DNA of 64,000 nucleotides. It comes from Paenibacillus selenitireducens (GTDB taxonomy: Bacteria; Bacillota; Bacilli; Paenibacillales; Paenibacillaceae). How positions within the stretch are numbered: position 1 is the first letter of the stretch; the number at the start of each line of letters is the position of its first letter. This document shows, one piece after another, positions 43,501 through 51,838 of the stretch. Both the position numbers and the translations under genes were made by a program. The notes beneath the pieces are model-generated. The model saw only the letters and a list, made by a program, of their open reading frames with translations. It ran no database searches and was not told the DNA's origin. The stretch is taken from assembly GCF_002021565.1 (NCBI RefSeq), contig NZ_MSZX01000007.1:186027-250026 (forward strand), given 5' to 3'.

Positions 43501-44046
43501 AGACTCTTTGGCTACCTTCGGGAAAGATACCTCGATATCCCGTCCGTCCCCGTTCTGTCCTACAACACGTGTATAGACGTTAGAAACCGCAGCGACCCCC
43601 CCCGAAGGATTACCGGAAGAAGTCTTAATGAATACACTTTTCGATCCGGCATTCCAATCGACTTCTTCGCCCATCGCTTCACTGACAAAGCGGACAGGAA
43701 TCATCGTTCTGCTATTTATGCTTTGTGCGGGTACATCCAATGTCGAGGATACCCCGTTAATCGATGCTGTTCTGGATCCCATTTTGAGTACGATGGTGGT
43801 ATTGTCTCTTGTTGCCGTAACCACCTTCGTAGATGGGTTCCAGTTCACATCTGCTTGCAATGCTTCAAAGATGGCCCGCAATGGAAGCAATGTCCGCCCG
43901 CCTACCGAGACTGGAGCTTGGTCTGTCGGCAGTCTAACCCCATCAATATAAATTTGAATAGGCGCGGCTGCTGCACTTACATTTGTTGTTAACGGAACAG
44001 AAAACAATAAAGCAGCTGCGACCATTGTTGATAATAACTTTCTCAC
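40540..44046 (-). CDS. Stalk-domain surface protein with eight about 127-residue repeats
   Basis: A 1168-residue secreted protein. The signal peptide is at about 1-26. The copper-amine-oxidase-like N-terminal ('stalk') domain lies at about 30-142 (VGGRTLLPLRAIFEALQADV, MIPVRFVSEAMGEEVDWN); its role in such proteins is wall association rather than catalysis. Then come eight repeats of about 127 residues. Each opens near NDGRDLxVxFNR, continues SxYRVMVVKxxxAxxF, has RTGxNIxxTL, an acidic turn RDTDGDxIRNG and YxxFVLxVG. The last two repeats are degenerate. The start is GTG, 8 nt after AGGAGG. The DTDGD turns suggest calcium binding, as an inference. Monocistronic. Confidence 0.85.
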   Translation of the reverse strand: MRKLLSTMVAAALLFSVPLTTNVSAAAAPIQIYIDGVRLPTDQAPVSVGGRTLLPLRAIFEALQADVNWNPSTKVVTATRDNTTIVLKMGSRTASINGVSSTLDVPAQSINSRTMIPVRFVSEAMGEEVDWNAGSKSVFIKTSSGNPSGGVAAVSNVYTRVVGQNGDGRDIEVSFPKVAKESSVDHYRVMIVKADRAKYFNTSSAQAVSSNNYKTVYGIGGEQVVSLSSQSRDTDGDLIRANQAYAAFVLTVGKGSNQVALSSASSNFTLTSTTSVSAATNVKVSDISDYGDGRDMSVSFTKADKDTNISNYRIMVVKTKDANKFDVAAANAVSTQYSTLVNKSGTVITTTLGSSARDTSGELIKNGVSYTAFVLSVNNNSSVYANKLSSGSSSITLNNYISAPVITNVEDVNDYNDARDIQVSFTKSSDESKISYYRVFVVKAKDAGNFNLTDANQVSSGRYYDVGKTGYNIVTTLPSTLRDTQGSSIGNGVDYRVFVMAVPYDKNTYSSMLSSSSQAITLSNNGSIRASNVSASDINDYNDGRDLRVNFNRASDESYISHYRVMVVKATNADKFNVATANNVSSSNYTYVSRTGSNISLTLTAGSRDTDGDYIRNGINYRVFVLSVGSNSYTSTNALSTASNIIQLTNNASISAATNVVASDVSDYNDGRDLRVNFNRAADESNLGHYRVMVVKAANADRFSVGTANNISSSNYTYVSRTGSNISLTLTAGLRDTDGDYIRNDVNYRVFVLSVGTSTNSSANALSAASSIIKLTNNASISAATNVVASDVSDFNDGRDLMVAFNRSDSDSYISQYRIMVVKTADASRFDETKAKAVSSSNYTSVSRTGNNISWTLASNARDVDGQVIRNGISYQVFVLAVGSGSYANSYALSSPSSAISLSSNVAVTGVTNVVANVVNNTDIEVGFTKSSNESNVAEYRIMVVPANRTDAFNLSVANGVSSYTGVTKRGTDIRQIVLGSSRDTDNNVIVKGAKYRVFVLTVADGRTTTTNALSSPSSEFSLVEPAVSAPAVNNVNAIVEADGSSVKVSFDRVANEGDVAYYEVMVVPVNASLTLANANEVGSGNYKVVNTGSNSINFSTSDIDAFGNALQFGRDYKVYVLSVANGRVATINGLSAQSSSFKLVEPVKQLPAADAPKDPVPTEKPSA
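41672..42107. repeat. Recently duplicated repeat unit inside the stalk-protein gene
   Basis: A stretch of about 55 bp is identical at 41672-41726 and 42053-42107, 381 bp apart, exactly 127 codons. It marks the most recent duplication among the eight protein repeats; the flanking units are near-identical too, so slippage or recombination could change the copy number. Confidence 0.75.
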
Positions 44047-44168
44047 AATTTCATCCTCCTAAGTAAATATCCATCTTCATTGGGTAATATATTCCACAGA
44101 AAGTTTGACGCTGGAAACCCTAGGAATGTTTCTCGAGTTTAGAATTATTTTTGAAAAAATGTGTCCAT

Positions 44169-44987
44169 TTATGATCTACTTATGAAAATTCCAGAATCTT
44201 TCCTAATTTCGATCTTGCCGCCGCCTTGTTTCATGTGATGGTTAATGTAGTCTCTGAAAGAGTCGACTTGCCTCGGATCCAGGACCATTTGACCTGTTTC
44301 CAACCCATTGCATGATAATACATACTCCACCAGAGCATCCGCATCAGTAACTACGAGCGCGTCCTCATACCGTTGACATTGTACGTCTTGGAACCATGCG
44401 TGCAATTGCTCCGCACCATTGTCTAGCGAGAAATTGGATGTGATGGATTCTAATACCTGTTCATATCTGGAATTGGGATCAAATGCTGTCACCAATTGCT
44501 TCATTTCAAGCATGTTACTGCTCCCCACTGTCGTTGCGTAGAATGTCCCATCTTGCTTTAAAACGCGTCTAATTTCAGACAGAGCTTGCTTCCGATCCTT
44601 CACGTGGTAAAGCATGTGATTGGCAATGACTATATCGAACGTTTCATCTAGATATGGGATGTGCATTGCATCCACCACCGCATATTGAATGTGTGGGTTC
44701 ACGCTAGACAAATTCAGACGCGCATCCTCCAACATCCCAGGCGAGAAATCCGTAACGGTTATATCCCAATGCGGAGGAATTCTTGGTGCATTCGCCATCC
44801 ACAGCAGCCCGTTGCCGCCGCCTAACTCAAGCACTTTGGCATGATCTGTGGCTTCAATCTGATCCCATACCCAGCAAGGCCATGGATATATATTCGTGCT
44901 ATAAGTGGCATGCAAATGGATACGGGCATTAAATTTACTCGAATTTACGTACTGCTGCGCTTTTAATTTCTCATGTTCTGCCGTCAT
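44169..44987 (-). CDS. Class I SAM-dependent methyltransferase
   Basis: A 272-residue Rossmann-fold methyltransferase. Motif I is KVLELGGGNGLLW near 51, followed by the acidic strand ITVTDFSPGMLEDAR, VVDAMHIPYLDETFDIVIAN and the post-motif YHVKDRKQALSEIRRVLK. The family is the UbiE/methyltransf_11 type; the substrate cannot be read. It is 28 nt downstream of a MarR-type regulator and probably shares its transcript. GGAGTGA lies before the ATG. Confidence 0.87.
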   Translation of the reverse strand: MTAEHEKLKAQQYVNSSKFNARIHLHATYSTNIYPWPCWVWDQIEATDHAKVLELGGGNGLLWMANAPRIPPHWDITVTDFSPGMLEDARLNLSSVNPHIQYAVVDAMHIPYLDETFDIVIANHMLYHVKDRKQALSEIRRVLKQDGTFYATTVGSSNMLEMKQLVTAFDPNSRYEQVLESITSNFSLDNGAEQLHAWFQDVQCQRYEDALVVTDADALVEYVLSCNGLETGQMVLDPRQVDSFRDYINHHMKQGGGKIEIRKDSGIFISRS

Positions 44988-45015
44988 CGTTGGAGCTCAC
45001 TCCTTTGAATTTGAC

Positions 45016-45459
45016 TTAAGAATCTTTAAGACGCCAAGTATGCAACGTATCTGCCAAACGCGGCAGCAATATAGACAACTCACGGGCTTCCTCGGCACTC
45101 CAATCCTGCAAAATCATATCCAACCCATCCACGCTTCGTTCCAGGAAACGCGCCAATACTTCCTCTCCTGTCTCCGTAAGACGAATGAGACTGGAGCGAA
45201 GATCACTAGAATCTGTAACAACCGAGATGTAACCGGCCTGTTGCAACGATGGAATACGCCGGGTAATGGAGGAGGGGTTGAGGTCCAATGCATGCGCGAT
45301 GTCGGAAGGGCGAATCTGTTCTCTGGATTTGATCAGCATGAGGATCTCAAACGTCACTCGATCTAGATCCTTTCTCTGTTCCTGCGCAAGCTTAAATTCC
45401 TGAACCAGCCTGAATACACCATAAGCCAAATTACGAAGCTCATCTCGGTCTTTACCCAA
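45016..45459 (-). CDS. MarR-family transcriptional regulator
   Basis: A 147-residue winged-helix regulator: RVTFEILMLIKSREQIRPSD, then ALDLNPSSITRRIPSLQQAG (recognition helix) and the wing ISVVTDSSDLRSSLIRLTE. The TTG at 45459 with AAGGAG 8 nt upstream (45473-45468) is chosen; a TTG seven codons earlier has no site because the ribosome site lies inside that extension. An imperfect palindrome at 45517-45537 upstream is a likely autoregulatory site. It probably represses itself and the methyltransferase gene behind it. Confidence 0.85.
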   Translation of the reverse strand: MGKDRDELRNLAYGVFRLVQEFKLAQEQRKDLDRVTFEILMLIKSREQIRPSDIAHALDLNPSSITRRIPSLQQAGYISVVTDSSDLRSSLIRLTETGEEVLARFLERSVDGLDMILQDWSAEEARELSILLPRLADTLHTWRLKDS

Positions 45460-45516
45460 AAACCCCACTCCTTTATCCAAGTCATTTTCTTCTATGTGGT
45501 AAATTAAGTATATTTT

Positions 45517-45537
45517 ATTTGTTTGCGCAAAGCAAAT
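45517..45537. promoter_or_regulatory. Candidate MarR operator
   Basis: The perfect core TTTGCGCAAA (45522-45531) is flanked by ATTTG (45517-45521) and CAAAT (45533-45537). It lies about 60 bp upstream of the MarR start codon in the promoter region. Confidence 0.5.
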
Positions 45538-45545
45538 AGTTTCTC

Positions 45546-45581
45546 AACAAAAACTCCCGACCAAAACGGCGCCGAGAGTTT
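45546..45581 (-). terminator. Terminator of the chitinase gene
   Basis: AAACTCCCG (45551-45559) pairs with CGAGAGTTT (45573-45581), one mismatch, and runs into TTTTTGTTG on the minus strand. Confidence 0.65.
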
Positions 45582-45592
45582 ACATTTTTTAA

Positions 45593-47341
45593 TTAAGGTA
45601 GCGTAACTAGGAATGGTTTGACGGTATTCGCCAGGCTATAGTTCGTTGCCTTATCCCAGTTAATAGACCATGTCATCGCACCGCGGAAATCCGGATACTT
45701 GGCTACAGGTTTATAGGTTCCGCAGCCATTGCCTGTCGCCAGACAATTAATCGCGTTGTTCACGACGCTAGGTGCTACGTAACCACCCCCCGCCGCAGAC
45801 GGTGTCGCAGGCACGCCAATCCCTAATTGAGAAGGTGCAACCCATTGCAGAGTCAAATCAGACAATGCCGTCAAGAAGTCAATGGTACCCTGCGTATAGC
45901 ACTTGCCGTCACGGCCTAACATACAGCCTGAATTGTAATACTGAACATTCATCACGGTGGTGATATCCTTCAGATTATTATACAGCTGCATGTACGTCGT
46001 ATTCTGGCTTTGCATATCAATGGTCTGCGGAGCCATCGTCAGAATAAAGCTGGAGCCGACTTTTTGTTGCAATTGACGAACCGCATTCGTTAAGTTGGCT
46101 ACGTTCATCCCGTTCTCGAGGTCAATATCGATGCCGTCCAATCCAAATTGCGTGATGAGACCATACATACTATCGACGAAATTCGTGACATTCGGCGAAG
46201 TGCTATTCAGATTAATATTGCCTTTCTCCCCACCAACCGAGAGAATGACTTTTTTCCCTTGTGCGCGTTTGGCTTGAATATCTTGAATTAGATTAGCGTT
46301 CGAATAACCGCCAAGCGCGTTGGATAATGGCGTATCGACATTGAACGTAACACCGCCCGGTTTGGTCGGGTCCATCTCGGCGAACGATAAAGCAATAATA
46401 TCGTATTGACTTGGTACATCACTCAGCTTCAAATTCGTAGATCCGTTAATAAAGTTGTGCCAGTACCCGGTTAGCGTATGCTTCGGCAATTGCCCGCCGC
46501 CGCTAGCCGCCTGCGTCGTTGCCGTAACGCCCGCGCTCTGTGGAGAGACATTCCCCGCGGCATCCTTCGCTGCTACCGTAAACGTGTAGGCTGTACTCGC
46601 AGCAAGCCCGGTTACGGTCGCTGTCGTGCCTGTGACCGTCAGCGCTAACGTCGCGCCTTGATAGACATCGTACCCCGTGACACCAACATTGTCGGTCGAT
46701 GCGGTCCACGTTAGGGAAACACTGGATGAAGTAACACCTGCAACCGTCACGTTAGATGGTGTTGTCGGCGCTTCAGTATCCCCGGTATTTCCAGCATTTG
46801 TTTTGACACTAATTTGATTGCTGGCTGGAGACACATTCCCTGCGGCGTCCTTCGCCTTCACGGCATACGTGTACGTCGTATCGCTGCTCAATCCCGTATG
46901 TGTATAAGTAAGTGTACTGCCCGAGACGCTCCCCACTTCCGTTGAACCTTGATAGAGGGTATATCCCGTCACGCCGACATTATCTGTCGATGCATCCCAA
47001 GCTAAGGTAATGCTTGATGTCGTCGTACCTGTCGATCTAAGATTTAGTGGCGCGGTAGGTGCTTGGTTATCGCCGCCTCCCCCTTGAACCAACTGCCACA
47101 GCGCAGGCACATTCGGCGGTTCCCAGCCTAGCAGCGAGGTGTGCGGCTGAATGGTTTTGTAGCTATTTCCGCTATATGTCACGGTATCATTGACGGCATA
47201 AGCTACATTTGGCGCCCAAGCCCCGCGGTCCGCAGCCGAGGCCATAGCTGGCAGCAATCCAAGGAACAACGCTACAATGACCAGTTGCGGTAACACTTTT
47301 TTGACGATGGACAACCTTCTCCATAACGAACTTCTTTTCAT
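45593..47341 (-). CDS. Secreted chitinase, GH18 with chitin-binding and two fibronectin III domains
   Basis: A 582-residue secreted endochitinase. The signal peptide is at about 1-36, then a CBM5/12-type chitin-binding module at about 38-88 (WAPNVAYAVNDTVTYSGNSY, GWEPPNVPALWQ), and two fibronectin III domains at about 93-185 and 190-280 whose sequences are near-duplicates of each other (WDASTDNVGVTGYTLYQG and WTASTDNVGVTGYDVYQG). The GH18 catalytic domain is at about 288-582 with the active-site strand LDGIDIDLEN; the catalytic Glu is near 407. The architecture resembles Bacillus circulans ChiD. AAGGAGGAG precedes the ATG. Confidence 0.93.
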   Translation of the reverse strand: MKRSSLWRRLSIVKKVLPQLVIVALFLGLLPAMASAADRGAWAPNVAYAVNDTVTYSGNSYKTIQPHTSLLGWEPPNVPALWQLVQGGGGDNQAPTAPLNLRSTGTTTSSITLAWDASTDNVGVTGYTLYQGSTEVGSVSGSTLTYTHTGLSSDTTYTYAVKAKDAAGNVSPASNQISVKTNAGNTGDTEAPTTPSNVTVAGVTSSSVSLTWTASTDNVGVTGYDVYQGATLALTVTGTTATVTGLAASTAYTFTVAAKDAAGNVSPQSAGVTATTQAASGGGQLPKHTLTGYWHNFINGSTNLKLSDVPSQYDIIALSFAEMDPTKPGGVTFNVDTPLSNALGGYSNANLIQDIQAKRAQGKKVILSVGGEKGNINLNSTSPNVTNFVDSMYGLITQFGLDGIDIDLENGMNVANLTNAVRQLQQKVGSSFILTMAPQTIDMQSQNTTYMQLYNNLKDITTVMNVQYYNSGCMLGRDGKCYTQGTIDFLTALSDLTLQWVAPSQLGIGVPATPSAAGGGYVAPSVVNNAINCLATGNGCGTYKPVAKYPDFRGAMTWSINWDKATNYSLANTVKPFLVTLP

Positions 47342-47399
47342 AGAATCTCCTCCTTATTTTTAATGCAAATGCGCCCCATGAACAACCGCTTGTCCGATT

Positions 47400-47410
47400 T
47401 CACCTCCTTT
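47400..47410 (-). promoter_or_regulatory. Isolated perfect anti-16S sequence upstream of the chitinase gene
   Basis: The minus strand reads AAAGGAGGTGA, fully complementary to the 16S rRNA 3' end, 58 nt before the chitinase ATG and not followed by a suitably spaced start codon. The chitinase has its own ribosome site (AAGGAGGAG). It resembles the 5' 'STAB-SD' element that protects the cry3A mRNA by ribosome binding. Confidence 0.45.
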
Positions 47411-48037
47411 TTCTATGCAAATACTCAACTTAGGCATCATGATGTACCTATGAACTGGCATCAACGCTAAGTAGAATAGAGTTAAAGTCTAGCAACTGCG
47501 CATGAAAAGATGAATCGTCTGATAGGCTAAAAGATGGCATCACAAAAACAGTGGAATCTAGTAAGATGATGGCAGTTTGACGATAGAAGCTGAAGCTTTT
47601 GATATGTTAGGAATGATGCTGAAGAGTGGGTTAACGAAAAAATGCGGATGGCGTATAGCCGTGAGGCAAAGTTGATATCGCTTACAAAGGAGTAGGATAA
47701 CCATTAAGTGGAATATTTCTCTTTGATTGTAATAAATTGTTATTTTATTGTCTATAGCACTATAGCATGATATTTGGTCCATTGTACCTTTTTGGCTATA
47801 AATCTATTAAATTTTCAATATTTACAAGTAAAAGGAATGATTCGGAATACATCCCTGCGCTATTTTTTCGACAGGCTTCAGCAGATGTTACAATATTCGC
47901 TACCTCCCTCAGTAGTTCTATAGTACCACCTATTGATCCGTCGAACCTTTATAAATCTAATGTGGTAAAAAAGAGCACTATCCCCATGGTTGGTGGTGAT
48001 AGAGCCCCTCGTATCTCGAATAATCGAGCGAATGATG
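47411..48037. other. 627-nt stretch with no recognisable gene
   Basis: Short frames exist on both strands, but none has a ribosome site together with a recognisable protein. A plus-strand frame from 47767 continues antisense into the threonine aldolase gene and looks spurious. No repeat of the two array families is visible here. It may hold decayed sequence or distal control elements of the chitinase gene. Confidence 0.4.
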
Positions 48038-49135
48038 TTATCCTTGGACCGCTTCCTTCATCTGTGCATCCAACATGCGGAAGGCTTCACGCAACGGTTC
48101 TTTTGGCACATTCACATACCGATCACCAATACTTAGTTCGTAGCAGCTCGTCGTTTCACTGGCCTCGCGGACATACCCCGTTAAGCCTACCCCCGTTGCC
48201 TCATAGATCGCAATTAAGATCGACTCAAGCTGTGCTCTAGGCAGCTCCACATGGACGTGGAACATATTCGAAACGGGCTCTACAGGTTGAGTAACAACCC
48301 CCTGACACTGATTATAGAACCCAGCCAGTTCCTTCGCCTCTTCGTAATACTGTGCCATTTTGCCGATGCGCTCAGAGAAGTAATGCTTCGAACTAATGAT
48401 ATAAGGATACAGGCTGATCAAGTCGCCGCCGTGCCGTCTTTTCCACACCTTGGACGCTTCCGTAAAATCGGAATCTCCCGCTAGAACCGCGCCGGCGATG
48501 CCCCCGATCCCTTTGTAAAAGGAAACATATACACTGTCAAACAATGCGCAAATTTCTGCCGCAGACTTCTGGTAATACGGGAGAATCTCGAACAGCCTTG
48601 CTCCATCCAGATGCAGCTTAATACCTTTCTCGCGGCAATAGGTTGAGATGGCCTCCAAATCGCCATAGTCCGGCAACTGCCCGCCAATCTCACGCTGAGG
48701 CAATTCGAGCAGTAGGCACGCGATGTCTTCCTGCATATTCAGTACATCATCCAGCTGAATCAATCGATCTTTGTCCGCAAGCAGGATCGGTTCAATATGG
48801 TGTAATTCCTTCAACCCGTCTTTCTCATGGATTTCTAAATGGCATAGCGGGTGATAGGCTACGCGTTTCAATTCCAGCCGATCGCACCAAATGCGTAAAG
48901 CGATTTGCTGTGCCATCGTTCCGCTCGGGAAGAATACCGCCGATTCTTTGCCCAAATAGGACGCCATTTGCTGCTGGAAATCTTCCATGACTTGGCCTGA
49001 ACCATACATGTCACTATCTAGCGCTCCATCGATATCTTGCAGCGCGTCTAGCAAAACCTGAACATTCCGTTTACCATGGCCTGCGACAGGATAAGTCGTC
49101 TGATTAAATGCTTCTGCTAATGTAATATGGGTCAT
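48038..49135 (-). CDS. Threonine aldolase-family PLP enzyme
   Basis: A 365-residue fold-type I PLP enzyme of the low-specificity L-threonine aldolase/beta-eliminating lyase family. The cofactor-binding region FPSGTMAQQIALR is near 70, the Asp in HLDGARLFE near 175 contacts the pyridine nitrogen, and the Schiff-base lysine lies in SVYVSFYKGIGG near 206. The ATG at 49135 is chosen because AAGGGAG lies 9 nt before it. It would cleave threonine or a related beta-hydroxy amino acid to glycine and an aldehyde. It follows the radical SAM gene by 72 nt. Confidence 0.87.
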   Translation of the reverse strand: MTHITLAEAFNQTTYPVAGHGKRNVQVLLDALQDIDGALDSDMYGSGQVMEDFQQQMASYLGKESAVFFPSGTMAQQIALRIWCDRLELKRVAYHPLCHLEIHEKDGLKELHHIEPILLADKDRLIQLDDVLNMQEDIACLLLELPQREIGGQLPDYGDLEAISTYCREKGIKLHLDGARLFEILPYYQKSAAEICALFDSVYVSFYKGIGGIAGAVLAGDSDFTEASKVWKRRHGGDLISLYPYIISSKHYFSERIGKMAQYYEEAKELAGFYNQCQGVVTQPVEPVSNMFHVHVELPRAQLESILIAIYEATGVGLTGYVREASETTSCYELSIGDRYVNVPKEPLREAFRMLDAQMKEAVQG

Positions 49136-49207
49136 TTCGATACACTCCCTTCGGAATAGAACCTTGACGTCGAATAACCAAAGTATATCCCTTCGCACGC
49201 GCTATGG

Positions 49208-50245
49208 CTATATTCCTTGCGGGAAAAGCGCATCCAGCGCCGGACATGGCAGCTTCTCAAGAAAATCTGCCAGCGGTGCAGGCTGATTCGCATAGATCTC
49301 CCGTAACGATGCCCCTTGATAAATATTTCCGATGATCACCGGATGGCATAACTCACAAATTAAGATATCCCCATTGCCGTGGAGGTGGAGCTGTTTCTTC
49401 CCGTCAACGCAGTGTGAGAAGTGTACGTTCGGTAGCTCCTGGAACCCTAAAGCCTCCGCAAAACGGTCCATGCACGTGAAATAGAGTACGGTGTCTTCTT
49501 GCTTCATCGCGATCAATTCGTGAACAGCCCGTTTCAATTCTTCCCTGGCGGAGATGGCATTCCATCCCGTATGATCCATCACAATGCTGTTCTGGATTTC
49601 ATGGATTCGAACGCCTAAATCGTAAACCCGCTCACTAATCGCCTTCATATTGTGCTGTGTTTCGGCGAAGAGCAGCGTCTCCAATACGGTATCGATCCCG
49701 GTGTCTACGCATAAGCGGATGTTTTCGGTAATTTTGTCGTAAATGCTCGGATGAAGATTGTAATAAGCTGCGAATTTCTCGGCAGAAGTGAAATTGAACG
49801 AAATATGTATATTGGATAATCCTGCATCATGCAGCTGCTGAACCCGTTCTGCATTCAATAGGCTGGCATTCGTATTTAACTGCGTAGATATCCCTCTCGA
49901 CGAACAATAGGACACGACTTCCAGACAATCCCGATACTTTAGCGTTACTTCACCACCGGATAAGCGGACCCGCTTCAACGTCGGAATGTCCTCCAGAATT
50001 CGTATAATTTCTTGCCCGTTAATCGATCGCCCGTCGTTACGCTGATAGGCGCAGCAGTAGTTGCACTTGAAATTGCAGTTTGAGGTGACGCCGACCTCCA
50101 GTCCCTCTAGCTCGTAGATATCCGGTTTATGCAGTTCAAGCGATTTATATTTCATGGTTTCTTGTGCCTCCTGAATTATATAGGTTGTGCTTTCCATATC
50201 ACCCTTGAAATTATAGCGATTGCTAGAACTTTTCAGGTATGACAT
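49208..50245 (-). CDS. Radical SAM protein with a SPASM/twitch-like C-terminus
   Basis: A 345-residue radical SAM enzyme. The [4Fe-4S] cluster motif CNFKCNYC is at residues 57-64 (C57, C61, C64), followed by the GGE motif RLSGGEVTL. The C-terminal Cys cluster HCVDG...GNGDILICELCHP carries the Cx(n)GxxxxC signature of the first half of a SPASM domain followed by GNI; the second half is missing, so one auxiliary cluster is likely (twitch-like). The ATG at 50245 lacks a ribosome site; an ATG at 50155 has AGGAGG 11 nt upstream and may be the true start. It lies 30 nt behind a HemAT gene. The substrate is unknown; it could be a peptide modifier or a maturase of the nearby sulfatase. Confidence 0.82.
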   Translation of the reverse strand: MSYLKSSSNRYNFKGDMESTTYIIQEAQETMKYKSLELHKPDIYELEGLEVGVTSNCNFKCNYCCAYQRNDGRSINGQEIIRILEDIPTLKRVRLSGGEVTLKYRDCLEVVSYCSSRGISTQLNTNASLLNAERVQQLHDAGLSNIHISFNFTSAEKFAAYYNLHPSIYDKITENIRLCVDTGIDTVLETLLFAETQHNMKAISERVYDLGVRIHEIQNSIVMDHTGWNAISAREELKRAVHELIAMKQEDTVLYFTCMDRFAEALGFQELPNVHFSHCVDGKKQLHLHGNGDILICELCHPVIIGNIYQGASLREIYANQPAPLADFLEKLPCPALDALFPQGI

Positions 50246-50275
50246 TTGCTATATAATCGAGGCTCTTCCCCACGC

Positions 50276-51589
50276 CTAAATATTGCGGATCGTATCGTCC
50301 AAGCTCTCGGCTGCGCCGGCCACCTGTTGGGATGAGGCACCAATATCCTGGATCACATGAACGAGGCTATTCATTTTATCTTGCACCGAATTGACGTTAA
50401 GCAAGCTTTGGTCAATGGATTCATGAATATGCGCAAATAACTCTGAGGTATTATCTGACTCCAATTCCCCCTGCAACACGAGGAACTCTACTTTCTCAAT
50501 CGATTCCGTTGCTTCCAAGGTCAGTGCGTTGGATTGGCTGATCAGCGATTCGATTTCTTGAACAGCTTGTTGGGTTTCGGCCGATAGCTTACGAACCTCG
50601 CCAGCCACCACCGCGAACCCCCTTCCATTCTCACCCGCCCGGGCGGCTTCGATCGCGGAATTCAACGCCAACAAATGGGTCTGATCTGCAATTTCTTTTA
50701 CAAGGCTGCTTACCTTCTTAATCTGGTTGCCGGAGTCGTCAAGCTTAGCAAGCGTCCCCTTCATCTCGACGGTATTCTGTTTAATGTCATGAATTAATGA
50801 TTTCAAATCACGAATTCGCTGCAATCCGTTGAAAGCCGAGCCTTTCGTTTGTTCCGATTGCTTCGCCGTACTAATGACGACGTCATTCACCTCCTGGCTG
50901 CTCGCCACGAGTGCTTCCACAGATGAGTTGGTATCCTCCGAGAGCTCGGCTACTTTCTCACTGATCGATGAAATACTGTTTTTCATATGGTGTTTCACTT
51001 CGTTGTATTGCTTCTCTTTCTCGCGAATATTCCGCTGTTCATAAGATTCCAGCACCAGCTGCTGCTCGAAATTCAGGATCTTTTCAACCGCAGTGGTGAA
51101 CAGGCGAGCCGTTTCATACTCTTTGAAATGTCCATATATAATGTCGATTATAGATCGTTGCAAGTTTTGGAACGCCGCAATATACCACTTCGGCTCCAGT
51201 CCGATATACTGGTGGATTTCAGCAACTTTCTTGCGCTTCTCAATAAAAGCTTCGTCCATATTGCCGTGGAATAGTTCAATCAGATGATTCCGCAATGTCT
51301 TGCGTAACCGTTCTACCGTGCTATGATCCGAAATAATGGCTTTCAATGCTTCCACCTGCAAGATCGAATTGTAAAAAGAGTCCACGATGGCATCAATATG
51401 TTCTTCCACAAAAGGATGCAACACCTTGATAAGCTGAATATCTTCCTTTCGCAATTCAATCATTTCCATTTGTTTCAAAATGTCCGGGTTATGTATCGCA
51501 ATAACAACCTCTTCTGCCATGGCCTTTTCTTTAAATACAACGATCTCGCTGCGATTCAACATCTTGTCCTTACGTCTCAAAAAAGACAT
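50276..51589 (-). CDS. HemAT-type globin-coupled oxygen sensor / chemotaxis transducer
   Basis: A 437-residue soluble methyl-accepting protein. The N-terminal sensor globin at about 35-190 has the proximal heme ligand His126 in [19 protein letters not shown] and Tyr73 in DSFYNSIL; both match B. subtilis HemAT (H123, Y70) with a constant offset of three. The C-terminal signalling coiled coil carries the MCP hairpin tip [20 protein letters not shown] and [17 protein letters not shown] near 310-345. It binds O2 and signals to CheA. It heads a run with the radical SAM and threonine aldolase genes. Confidence 0.92.
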   Translation of the reverse strand: MSFLRRKDKMLNRSEIVVFKEKAMAEEVVIAIHNPDILKQMEMIELRKEDIQLIKVLHPFVEEHIDAIVDSFYNSILQVEALKAIISDHSTVERLRKTLRNHLIELFHGNMDEAFIEKRKKVAEIHQYIGLEPKWYIAAFQNLQRSIIDIIYGHFKEYETARLFTTAVEKILNFEQQLVLESYEQRNIREKEKQYNEVKHHMKNSISSISEKVAELSEDTNSSVEALVASSQEVNDVVISTAKQSEQTKGSAFNGLQRIRDLKSLIHDIKQNTVEMKGTLAKLDDSGNQIKKVSSLVKEIADQTHLLALNSAIEAARAGENGRGFAVVAGEVRKLSAETQQAVQEIESLISQSNALTLEATESIEKVEFLVLQGELESDNTSELFAHIHESIDQSLLNVNSVQDKMNSLVHVIQDIGASSQQVAGAAESLDDTIRNI

Positions 51590-51838
51590 GTCTCTCTTCC
51601 CCTTAGCCCAAAGTATTCTGTTAAGAATAATAGTAACAACCCCTGATACACAGCGTCAAATCTCATAGCTTTGGGAGGTTTATCAGATAAATCGATAGCC
51701 TTTGTTGTTATTGTTCAAAATTGAGGTTCACCGACTGATTATTTTGCCATGTTGCACGAAGAACCCGATCCGATTGGATCAAACACGACTGTTTCAGATC
51801 CTTATCACATAACTTAGAGTAAAAACTTAACCCGGGAT

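Noticed and set aside
47767-48240. 157-codon plus-strand ORF
   Set aside because: Its second half is antisense to the threonine aldolase gene, it has no ribosome site, and the protein shows no recognisable motif.
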